Assembly: GCA_900318545.1 (NCBI GenBank)
Contig: ONLC01000100.1
Location: 1-17,007, forward strand
DNA: 17,007 nucleotides
Direction of reading: 5' to 3'
Origin: an uncultured Eubacteriales bacterium
Lineage (GTDB): Bacteria; Bacillota; Clostridia; Oscillospirales; Ruminococcaceae
Shown here: one piece after another, positions 1 through 5,870 of the stretch
How positions within the stretch are numbered: the stretch's first letter is position 1
Layout: each line of letters starts with the position of its first letter
The notes under the pieces: model-generated
The model's input: the letters and a program-made list of their open reading frames with translations, nothing else
The model's database searches: none
Told to the model about the DNA's origin: nothing
Made by a program: the position numbers and the translations under genes

Positions 1-235
1 CATTCATTGTAAGACTGATATTAAAGCTGAATGCAATTATTACATAGTTCTTTATATCAACAGCTGCTTTCTGCGGAAAAGCCGTATTCACCAGCGCAGC
101 GATAATAAACCCCGAAACGGCAAACAGTATCTTCAAAAGAAAGTATACGTTATTTTTATAGTTCCACGCTGCCTTTGTTTTTTTCTTGCTTTCAGCCTTT
201 ACAGAAGCTGAAAGCTTTACTGCGGCGGTGCTCAT
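1..235 (-). CDS. Membrane protein, probable ABC transporter permease (5' part only)
   Basis: The gene begins at an ATG at 233-235 and runs off the left edge, so only about 78 residues are visible. The first ~25 residues are basic and polar (several Lys, STAAVKLSAS-type start). A hydrophobic stretch around residues 32-50 (FLLKILFAVSGFIIAALV) looks like a first membrane helix, and a second hydrophobic run begins near the edge. Its ATG overlaps the stop of the upstream binding-protein gene by 4 bases (ATGA), so the two are almost certainly co-transcribed and translationally coupled. An SsuA/TauA-type binding protein is normally followed by its permease, and that context is the main reason for the call. 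The permease EAA loop would lie outside the window, so another kind of membrane partner cannot be excluded. Confidence 0.5.
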   Translation of the reverse strand, partial: MSTAAVKLSASVKAESKKKTKAAWNYKNNVYFLLKILFAVSGFIIAALVNTAFPQKAAVDIKNYVIIAFSFNISLTMN

Positions 236-1287
236 TTTTGCACCTCAACTTTCTGATAGATGTCTTTTGCAAACTGATCGGGGTCGCTTTCAAGGTAGCC
301 TATTTTAGCAAGCCCGTCAACAAAATACTTAACGTCTGACTCAACGTGTGAGTCCCAGTTTCCGTCATGCTCTGCTGCCGAGGGGAAGCCGTAGCTCTTT
401 ACAAGCTCAACTGCAAGCTCTTTATCCTCGATAGATGCGTAATTATTGTTTATGATAATGTCAACTGCTTCCTCGGGGTTTTCGTATATCCACTCCTGTG
501 CCTTGCGGTATGCCCGAAGCAGTGCTGCTACTTCCTCAGGGTCATCATTCAGGACTTTTGTAGATGCATAAAGGAAGCAGCAGAAATGATCTTCAAAGTA
601 AGGGTCTTTTCCAAGGTCGAAGATTATCTTCACATCGCCTGCCTTTTCGTGGATAGAGCCGAGCGGGTCCCAGAGTGCTGCCACATCTATCTCACCGTTT
701 GCGAGAGCTTCAAATTCAAGGTTTCCGTCAGAGTAGGGGAGGAAAGTCACCTCGCCTGCGGAGGGGTCTGCACTGATGCCTGCATTTTCAAGCCAGAGCG
801 ATGCCACCTGATGAGGTGTGCCGCCTATCTCGTCAACGCCTATCTTTTTGCCCTTTAAGTCATCAACTGTGCTGATGTCCGAATCGGGGCGTACTGCAAA
901 CTTTATGCAGCCCTCGTGCAGACCGTCTACCACCTTGACATCAATGCCGTTTTCGATAGACGGGAAGAACTGAAAGTCACCGTTCACTATCGGGATAGAG
1001 CCGTTATTGAGCCCTATTTTTCTGGTTTCAAAATCGGCAGAGATGAGGTTTACATCAAAGCCCTCGTCTGCGAAATAGCCGTTCTCATAGGCTATATAGA
1101 TAGGTGCGCCGCATAGAGCGCCGTCTTTGCCGGGAATGTCTATCTTGCCGTATTTGTAGTCGGTCTTCGCATTGCTTGCTGACACTGTATCTTCGCTGCT
1201 GGCTGACTCGCTTACCGAGCAGGCTGTTAAAAGGTTTGCACCCAAGACAAGTGCAAGTGTGAGTGATAATAGATTTTTCTTTTCCAT
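232..1287 (-). CDS. ABC transporter substrate-binding lipoprotein, NitT/TauT (SsuA/NMT1-like) family
   Basis: Extracytoplasmic solute-binding lipoprotein of 351 residues that should deliver a small ligand to a membrane permease. I start it at the ATG at 1285-1287. A TTG lies five codons upstream, but it sits inside the sequence TTGGAGG, which is the Shine-Dalgarno for this ATG. Residues 1-23 form a lipoprotein signal peptide: Lys pair, hydrophobic core, lipobox LLTAC with Cys23 as the lipidation site, then a Ser-rich linker. The mature part has family features: an N-terminal segment with GAPIYIAYENGYFADEGFDV, the hinge-like DLKGKKIGV near residue 145, and an ALANGEIDVAALWDP segment typical of SsuA/NMT1 proteins. 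Known ligands of the family include sulfonates, taurine, nitrate and thiamine precursors. The sequence does not tell which applies. It is the first gene of its operon, is followed with a 4-base overlap by a membrane protein, and is probably controlled by the divergent LysR gene. Confidence 0.85.
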   Translation of the reverse strand: MEKKNLLSLTLALVLGANLLTACSVSESASSEDTVSASNAKTDYKYGKIDIPGKDGALCGAPIYIAYENGYFADEGFDVNLISADFETRKIGLNNGSIPIVNGDFQFFPSIENGIDVKVVDGLHEGCIKFAVRPDSDISTVDDLKGKKIGVDEIGGTPHQVASLWLENAGISADPSAGEVTFLPYSDGNLEFEALANGEIDVAALWDPLGSIHEKAGDVKIIFDLGKDPYFEDHFCCFLYASTKVLNDDPEEVAALLRAYRKAQEWIYENPEEAVDIIINNNYASIEDKELAVELVKSYGFPSAAEHDGNWDSHVESDVKYFVDGLAKIGYLESDPDQFAKDIYQKVEVQK

Positions 1288-1341
1288 TTTACTTACCTCC
1301 AATTATTTCGGGCGAGACAACCATTCGCCTTTGGTAATCAG

Positions 1342-1370
1342 AGTTTAATTGAAATCAGGGGAAAAGTCAA
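1342..1370 (-). promoter_or_regulatory. Promoter for the binding-protein operon
   Basis: On the minus strand, a -35 TTGACT (1365-1370) and a -10 TAAACT (1342-1347) are separated by 17 bases. The predicted start of transcription is near 1335, giving a leader of about 48 nt before the ATG at 1287. The -10 matches consensus at 4 of 6 positions, which suits a gene needing activation. Confidence 0.55.
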
Positions 1371-1381
1371 CGAAAAAGCAT

Positions 1382-1584
1382 GACAACGTTTTCTTGAAAA
1401 AGCTGTTTTGTCAGCGTGGGACGACAAAAACCGCACAAATTATGAGCGTCAGATCGCCTTTTATCACGCTGAAAAACAGATGATGACAACGTTTCCTTTG
1501 AAGCGGCACCGATGTTTGAGGGCTGTTCATACACCAAACGTGAGCATAGCATTCGTTCAGAAAATGCAGTTATAAGACAACGCT
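1382..1584. promoter_or_regulatory. Divergent control region with repeated GACAACGYT motifs
   Basis: The 402-bp gap between the binding-protein gene and the LysR gene holds no convincing gene. The word GACAACGTT/GACAACGCT occurs three times on the plus strand, starting at 1382, 1485 and 1576. The first two sit in a longer shared word of about 18 bases (TGACAACGTTT, then a pyrimidine-rich CTTGAA or CTTTGAA). Between them lie inverted repeats TTTTGTC/GACAAAA (1406-1412 and 1423-1429) and CAGCGTG/CACGCTG (1412-1418 and 1465-1471). These may be regulator sites, but no binder is known from the sequence. Confidence 0.35.
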
Positions 1585-1612
1585 ATCACAAAATAGCTTA
1601 CATATAAATATT

Positions 1613-1632
1613 ATCTATATCTGTTGATAGAT
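1613..1632. promoter_or_regulatory. Candidate LysR recognition site
   Basis: Inverted repeat ATCTAT-N8-ATAGAT. Its centre is about 64 bases upstream of the predicted LysR transcription start (near 1687). Many LysR regulators place their recognition site near -65, with an interrupted dyad of this type, so autoregulation is a reasonable inference. The surrounding DNA is AT-rich, so chance is possible. Confidence 0.4.
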
Positions 1633-1651
1633 CGTATGTATATTCAGTTGG

Positions 1652-1680
1652 TTGACAAAAGAAGCTATATATGATATCAT
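1652..1680 (+). promoter_or_regulatory. Promoter of the LysR gene
   Basis: TTGACA (1652-1657), a 17-base spacer, then TATCAT (1675-1680). The predicted start near 1687 leaves a leader of only about 18 nt, just enough for the AAAGGAG ribosome binding site at 1691-1697 ahead of the ATG at 1705. Confidence 0.7.
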
Positions 1681-1704
1681 GTTTCATAGTAAAGGAGTGG
1701 GAAT

Positions 1705-2631
1705 ATGACTATTCAGCAGATAAGCTATGCAGTGATGATCTCGAAGAGTGGTTCTATGAATAAAGCAGCTGAAAAGCTCGGGATATCACAACCGACACTT
1801 ACAAGTGCAGTAAGAGAGCTTGAAAAGGAGCTTGGCTTTGAAGTGTTTATGAGGACTCACAAGGGAGCGGTTCCCACAGCAGAGGGACTTGAATTTCTGC
1901 AAAGTGCAGGTCAGCTGCTCAGGCAGTATGAGCTGATAGAGGAAAAATACATAAACAGCGAGAAAAAGCGTCGATTCGGTGTATCGACGCAGCATTATTC
2001 ATTTGCGGTGAGTGCGTTTATTCAGACGGTAAAGAAATACAACACACTCGAATTTGAGTTTGCTGTGCGTGAAACGGAAACACTGGATGTTATTCGTGAT
2101 GTTGCAAGTATGCGCAGTGAGATAGGTGTGCTGTACATTTCAAATTTCAACCGAAAGCCCATAGAAAAGCAGCTTGAGGAAAATGAGCTTACATTTTGTG
2201 AGCTTATCAGATGCAAGGCTTATGTTTATCTGTGGAAGGAGCATCCGCTTGCTAATGAGACCTCTATCAGCTTAGAGCAGCTTGAGCCATACCCCTGCCT
2301 GTCCTTTGAACAAAACGGAAAAGACGGCTATCTTTATGCTGAGGAAATCCTCAGCGAGAACATCTACCCTCGAATGATAAAGGCAACAGACCGTGCCACC
2401 ATGGGCGAGATGATGATGGAGCTTTACGGCTACACACTCTGCTCAGGGATACTCTGTAAGGAGCTTGGCGGCGATGATTACAGAGTCGTCCCATTCCGTG
2501 AGGATTCCGAAAACCCCAACAGCATTATGGAGATAGGATATATTCGTAAGAAAAACGGGTCGTTAAGTGAGATAGCAGAGGTATATATAGATGAGCTCAA
2601 AAGGAGTCTTGAAAAAAATGCAGGTCAGTAA
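1705..2631 (+). CDS. LysR-family transcriptional regulator
   Basis: A 308-residue DNA-binding regulator of normal LysR length. The winged helix-turn-helix occupies residues 3-62 and is very clear: SGSMNKAAEKLGISQPTLTS followed by VRELEKELGFEVFMRTHKG and the PTAEG segment. A linker helix (about 63-90) leads to a two-lobed effector-binding domain (about 92-300). The start is set by an AAAGGAG Shine-Dalgarno seven bases upstream. It is divergent from an ABC uptake operon with a shared control region, the usual arrangement for a LysR protein that activates its neighbour in response to the imported compound or a product of it. The effector cannot be read from sequence. Confidence 0.9.
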   Translation: MTIQQISYAVMISKSGSMNKAAEKLGISQPTLTSAVRELEKELGFEVFMRTHKGAVPTAEGLEFLQSAGQLLRQYELIEEKYINSEKKRRFGVSTQHYSFAVSAFIQTVKKYNTLEFEFAVRETETLDVIRDVASMRSEIGVLYISNFNRKPIEKQLEENELTFCELIRCKAYVYLWKEHPLANETSISLEQLEPYPCLSFEQNGKDGYLYAEEILSENIYPRMIKATDRATMGEMMMELYGYTLCSGILCKELGGDDYRVVPFREDSENPNSIMEIGYIRKKNGSLSEIAEVYIDELKRSLEKNAGQ

Positions 2632-2670
2632 GATAGACTCGCAGGTAAAGCTGTTTCATAGAAAAACACA

Positions 2671-2702
2671 GGGTATGTTCTCCACAAATGGAAGGCATAC
2701 CC
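2671..2702 (+). terminator. Stem-loop after the LysR gene, weak terminator
   Basis: The arms GGGTATG (2671-2677) and CATACCC (2696-2702) are perfectly complementary, and the stem may extend outward (ACA/TGT) and inward with bulges. The following TTCTGTTT is a poor T-tract, so this may be only partly efficient. It lies between LysR and the next promoter. Confidence 0.45.
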
Positions 2703-2778
2703 TTCTGTTTAATATGCCCTATACGAACTGTTATACTTTGTTGATAATGCTGAAAATCTAAAAATTCCGGAATATATA

Positions 2779-2807
2779 TTGACACTGTGTCAGAATGGTG
2801 GTATAAT
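2779..2807 (+). promoter_or_regulatory. Consensus promoter of the tetR-reductase operon
   Basis: Perfect TTGACA (2779-2784), a 17-base spacer and perfect TATAAT (2802-2807). Predicted start near 2814. A promoter this strong next to two operator copies fits a regulon held off by repression. Confidence 0.85.
2780..2796. promoter_or_regulatory. TetR operator, copy 1
   Basis: Palindrome TGACAC-T-GTGTCA followed by GAAT. It overlaps the -35 box and the spacer, so a bound repressor would block RNA polymerase. It matches copy 2 at 15 of 17 positions. Confidence 0.65.
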
Positions 2808-2815
2808 CTCTATAG

Positions 2816-2832
2816 TGACACGATGTCAGAAT
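2816..2832. promoter_or_regulatory. TetR operator, copy 2
   Basis: Palindrome TGACA-CGA-TGTCA followed by GAAT, placed just after the predicted transcription start. Its centre is 36 bp from that of copy 1. The two copies flank the -10 box, the classic layout for an autorepressed TetR-family operon. Confidence 0.65.
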
Positions 2833-2849
2833 AAAAAGGGGGAAGTGTA

Positions 2850-3470
2850 ATGCCAAAGGGTTCACCCGAGCTTACAGCATCACGAAGAGAGGAAATTGTG
2901 AATGCCTGTGAAAAGCTCTATCAGACTATGAGCTTCAAGGAGATAACTCTCAAGGATATAAGCGTAGAGACCAGCCTTTCAAGGCCGTCTATCTACAATT
3001 ATTTTCAGACCAAGGAAGAGATTTTTCTTGCACTTATGCAGCGTGAATATGAGAACTGGTCAGGAGAGTTAAATCTACTTTCAGAGAATAACTCGCAAAT
3101 GTCTGCAGAAGCCTTTGCCGATGCTATTGCACACTCGCTTGAAAGGCATGAGCAGCTGTTGAAGCTTCTTGCTATGAACCATTATGATATGGAGGAAAAC
3201 TCCCGACCCGAGCGGCTTACGGACTTCAAGGCAGCTTACGGTGCATCTCTTGATGCGGTGAGAGCAAGCCTTGGGAAGTTCTTTCCCGACACCAATGCTG
3301 AGAGCTTTGTGTTTGTGTTCTTTCCGTTTCTGTTCGGAGTATATCCGTATTCGGTAGCGACACAAAAGCAGCTTGACGCTATGCGTGATGCAAAGCTTGA
3401 ATTCAGAATGCACAGTATTTATGAGATAGTATATTCCTGCGTGATGCAGCTGTTAGGAGGTACAAAATGA
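2850..3470 (+). CDS. TetR/AcrR-family transcriptional repressor
   Basis: A 206-residue protein of usual TetR length. The N-terminal DNA-binding domain spans about residues 10-60. The helix-turn-helix reads ITLKDISVETSLSRPSIYNY and is followed by the hallmark FQTKEEIFLAL. The rest is the helical ligand-binding and dimerisation domain. A GGGGGAAG-type ribosome binding site precedes the ATG. Its stop overlaps the ATG of the aldo/keto reductase by 4 bases (ATGA), so the two are translationally coupled. The operator pair upstream suggests it represses its own operon and is released by a ligand, plausibly a reactive carbonyl or redox-active compound given the neighbours. That ligand is inference. 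Confidence 0.9.
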   Translation: MPKGSPELTASRREEIVNACEKLYQTMSFKEITLKDISVETSLSRPSIYNYFQTKEEIFLALMQREYENWSGELNLLSENNSQMSAEAFADAIAHSLERHEQLLKLLAMNHYDMEENSRPERLTDFKAAYGASLDAVRASLGKFFPDTNAESFVFVFFPFLFGVYPYSVATQKQLDAMRDAKLEFRMHSIYEIVYSCVMQLLGGTK

Positions 3471-4504
3471 AATACACAAGGCTTGGAAATTCAGATCTTA
3501 ATGTATCCCGTATATGTATGGGCTGTATGGGCTTCGGTGATGCACAGAACGGTCAGCATTCGTGGACTGTTGATGAGGAGCACTCCCGTGAGATAATAAA
3601 GCACGGACTGGAGCTCGGAGTGAACTTCTATGATACGGCTATTGCCTACCAGTCGGGAACGAGCGAGCAGTATGTCGGCAGGGCGCTGCGTGACTTTGCC
3701 AAGCGTGATGAGGTAGTTGTGGCAACAAAGTTCCTTCCGAGAACTCCTGTTGATATTGAGGCAGGCATTACAGGGCAGCAGCACATCGAGAGAATGATAA
3801 ACAAAAGCCTTGAAAACCTCGGTATGGACTACGTTGACCTGTACATCTACCATATGTGGGACTGGAACACTCCTCTTTATGATATACTTGACGGTCTGAA
3901 CAGGATAGTCAAGGCTGGCAAGGCAAGATACATCGGCATTTCAAACTGCTATGCGTGGCAGCTTGCAAAGGCAAATGCTCTCGCTGAGAAGGAGGGCTTT
4001 GAAAAGTTTGTTTCAGTTCAGGGGCATTATAACCTCATCTTCCGTGAGGAGGAGCGTGAGATGGCAATGCTCTGCTCGGAGGACAACATTGCTATGACAC
4101 CTTACAGTGCCCTTGCCAGCGGCAGGCTTGCAAGGCTGCCGGGCGAGACCTCAAAGCGTGCTGAAGAGGACAGCTATGCAAAATTCAAATACGATGCGAC
4201 CAAGGAGCAGGACGAGGTAATAATCCGCCGTGTTGCTGAGCTTGCCGAAAAGCACAGCGTTTCGATGACTGAGGTTTCTCTTGCGTGGCTGCTCACTAAG
4301 GTGACGGCTCCTGTTGTGGGTGCGACGAAGCTTCACCATATCGAGGGTGCAGCAAAGGCAGTTGAGCTTGAGCTCTCGGCAGAGGAGCTTTCTTATCTCG
4401 AGGAGCCCTATGTGCCCCATGCACTTGCAGGAGTTATGGCTCAGAACAAGCCTTCAAACAAAGACGAAAAGCACGTATGGAGCACAGGCTCTCAGAAAAT
4501 ATAA
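3467..4504 (+). CDS. Aldo/keto reductase
   Basis: NAD(P)H-dependent oxidoreductase of the aldo/keto reductase superfamily, 345 residues, complete and cytoplasmic. The catalytic tetrad is visible: Asp56 and Tyr61 in NFYDTAIAY, Lys88 in VVATKF and His129 in DLYIYH. Other family marks are the start MKYTRLGNSDLNVSRICMG, the strand segment GKARYIGISN near residue 172, and the late VVGATKLHHIEGAAKAVELE, which contributes to cofactor binding. The closest general type is the YajO/YghZ-like branch acting on aldehydes and ketones, though the substrate is not readable. A GGAGG site lies inside the end of tetR, and expression should follow the TetR repressor. The stop directly abuts the remnant of another reductase. 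Confidence 0.92.
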   Translation: MKYTRLGNSDLNVSRICMGCMGFGDAQNGQHSWTVDEEHSREIIKHGLELGVNFYDTAIAYQSGTSEQYVGRALRDFAKRDEVVVATKFLPRTPVDIEAGITGQQHIERMINKSLENLGMDYVDLYIYHMWDWNTPLYDILDGLNRIVKAGKARYIGISNCYAWQLAKANALAEKEGFEKFVSVQGHYNLIFREEEREMAMLCSEDNIAMTPYSALASGRLARLPGETSKRAEEDSYAKFKYDATKEQDEVIIRRVAELAEKHSVSMTEVSLAWLLTKVTAPVVGATKLHHIEGAAKAVELELSAEELSYLEEPYVPHALAGVMAQNKPSNKDEKHVWSTGSQKI

Positions 4505-4665
4505 GGACTCTGCCGATAATCGGTGTTACAAAGGTCAGCCATGTGGAGGACGCTGTTAAGGCGGCAAACATTGCACTCACCGCTGATGAGGTCACAGAGC
4601 TGGAAAGCGTTGCCGACGGACTTGGGCTGAACGTTATACGCTTCTGGGAAAAGAAAATGAAATAA
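4504..4665 (+). pseudogene. C-terminal remnant of a second aldo/keto reductase
   Basis: In a different frame from the preceding reductase, and starting within its stop codon, the sequence encodes about 53 residues. They begin RTLPIIGVTKVSHVEDAVKA, continue through ALTADEVTELESVADGLG and end FWEKKMK at a stop at 4663-4665. This matches the last helices of an aldo/keto reductase (the region after strand 8, IPIIGVTK-HVEDAV-L-EEI), but the ~280 preceding residues are absent. It is not a second copy of the upstream gene's tail, whose equivalent reads APVVGATKLHHIEGAAKA. It is best explained by a deletion that removed the front of a tandem paralogue. An ATG at 4477 in this frame could make a 62-residue peptide, but it has no convincing ribosome binding site. 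Confidence 0.7.
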
Positions 4666-4684
4666 ACGAAAGTGAGGGACTGTT

Positions 4685-5608
4685 ATGCAGACAAAGACTG
4701 CAAACATCATCAAAAGGATAGTAGATGCGGTGCTGACAGTCATTTTGCTGTTTTTAATGGCTTTTCAGGTAACGGGCGATGTGCTTCACGAGTGGCTCGG
4801 CATAGGCATGACGGTAACGCTGATACTTCACCATATCCTCAACAGAAAATGGTACAAGGCGGTGTTCAAGGGGAAGTATTCGCCCTACCGCATTACAATG
4901 ACGGCAGTAAACTCGCTTATGCTTGTATCAATAGCACTGACAGCACTCAGCGGAATGTCAATGAGCGGTCATGCAGTACCGTTTATGTACGGTTTGCTGA
5001 ATGTGATGACCGCAAGAGAGCTTCACCTTGCTATGTCGCACTGGTCGTTTATATTTATGGGTATCCATGTAGGACTGCACCTTAAAGCTATGACTGCGAA
5101 GCTCAAAGGCATAGGCAGAATGATCTTTTATGCAGTACTGACAGGGGCTTCGGGCGTGGGACTCTGGCTGTTTATAAAGAGTGATATTATAAACTATATC
5201 TTTTTCAGAACAAAGTTCGCATTTCTTGATTATGAAACAGCAAAGTGGCTTATTATTCTGCAAAACCTTGCTATGCTTTTCTTCTTCGTGCTTGTGGGCT
5301 ACACTCTTTCAGAGCTTACTCAGAAAAGCAAGAGCTTTTCGGCAAAGCCGCTGATATGGCTCGGCAGTGCGATAGCTATTGGCGTGGTAATGTTCTTCGC
5401 TCTGAAAGACAGCGGCAGCGGCACAGGCTTCTCATCGGAGGGCTGGAACAATGCTCCTTCGGCAAAGAGCAATACAGCTCAGAGTGCTCAGAATCATAGC
5501 TTTGAACAAAGCAGCAAAGTGTCATCGGGCGCTGTGAATGACGGCTTTATCCTTGTTGAGGGCGGCAGCACCGCAAGGCTTGCAAAGAATCTGGCAGGAG
5601 CTTCTTAA
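4685..5608 (+). CDS. Multi-histidine membrane protein, DUF4405-like, with an odd C-terminus
   Basis: A 307-residue integral membrane protein with about seven hydrophobic helices (approximately 14-30, 39-51, 70-92, 112-131, 146-164, 188-208 and 223-240). Histidines fall in or beside helices: His35 (VLHEW), His49-50 (LHH), His96, His114 and His119 (ELHLAMSHW), and His128 and His132 (IHVGLH). This pattern resembles the DUF4405 family and cytochrome-b561-like proteins, where paired histidines bind heme. Heme binding here is inference. A Ser/Gln-rich tail (about 241-285) leads to NDGFILVEGGST, which looks like the opening of a formylglycine-generating-enzyme-type (SUMF1) domain. It then stops after only 12 more residues, so a C-terminal domain may have been lost. 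It is the last gene of the TetR operon, with a GTGAGGGA ribosome binding site. Confidence 0.7.
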   Translation: MQTKTANIIKRIVDAVLTVILLFLMAFQVTGDVLHEWLGIGMTVTLILHHILNRKWYKAVFKGKYSPYRITMTAVNSLMLVSIALTALSGMSMSGHAVPFMYGLLNVMTARELHLAMSHWSFIFMGIHVGLHLKAMTAKLKGIGRMIFYAVLTGASGVGLWLFIKSDIINYIFFRTKFAFLDYETAKWLIILQNLAMLFFFVLVGYTLSELTQKSKSFSAKPLIWLGSAIAIGVVMFFALKDSGSGTGFSSEGWNNAPSAKSNTAQSAQNHSFEQSSKVSSGAVNDGFILVEGGSTARLAKNLAGAS

Positions 5609-5682
5609 TGTAGTGACTGCGGAGCATATCGAAAGCGGAATGTCCTGCTCTGCACTGCGGGAAAACCTGATAAATAATAAAC

Positions 5683-5724
5683 GGGCAGCATCGCCTAACA
5701 AGCGATGCTGCCCTGTTTAATTTT
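5683..5724 (+). terminator. Strong intrinsic terminator ending the TetR operon
   Basis: The perfect 12-bp stem GGGCAGCATCGC (5683-5694) and GCGATGCTGCCC (5702-5713) has a 7-base loop and is followed by TGTTTAATTTT. On the other strand the tail is also T-rich, so it may also stop read-through from the convergent ABC operon. Confidence 0.85.
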
Positions 5725-5776
5725 ACATGAATATTTTAGCTATATGGTATACGACACAGGACAGCACCAGTGCGTT

Positions 5777-5832
5777 GCAGGGTTTTCCCTGCCCACTTGG
5801 GCTGTCGCCCCAGACCCCGTTTAAAAGAACCT
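5777..5832. repeat. GC-rich intergenic hairpin element, candidate dispersed repeat
   Basis: Two adjacent hairpins, GCAGGG-TTTT-CCCTGC (5777-5792) and GGGC-TGTC-GCCC (5799-5810), are followed by CAGACCCC and an AT-rich run. On the minus strand it reads GGGGTCTGGGGC followed by CAGCCC, a type of short palindromic unit I associate with intergenic repeats in ruminococci. Only one copy is in the window, so repetition is unproven. Nothing else is seen between 5725 and 5870. Confidence 0.35.
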
Positions 5833-5870
5833 TTGCAACAAGCTCCCTTTTAGTATTGTATTTTTTCTTA

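Noticed and set aside
367..858. 163-codon plus-strand open frame
   Set aside because: Antisense to the substrate-binding protein, Cys-rich with no domain or ribosome binding site.
1288..1302. TTG start five codons upstream for the binding lipoprotein
   Set aside because: The TTG is part of TTGGAGG, the ribosome binding site for the ATG at 1287. Starting at the ATG also gives a standard lipoprotein signal peptide.
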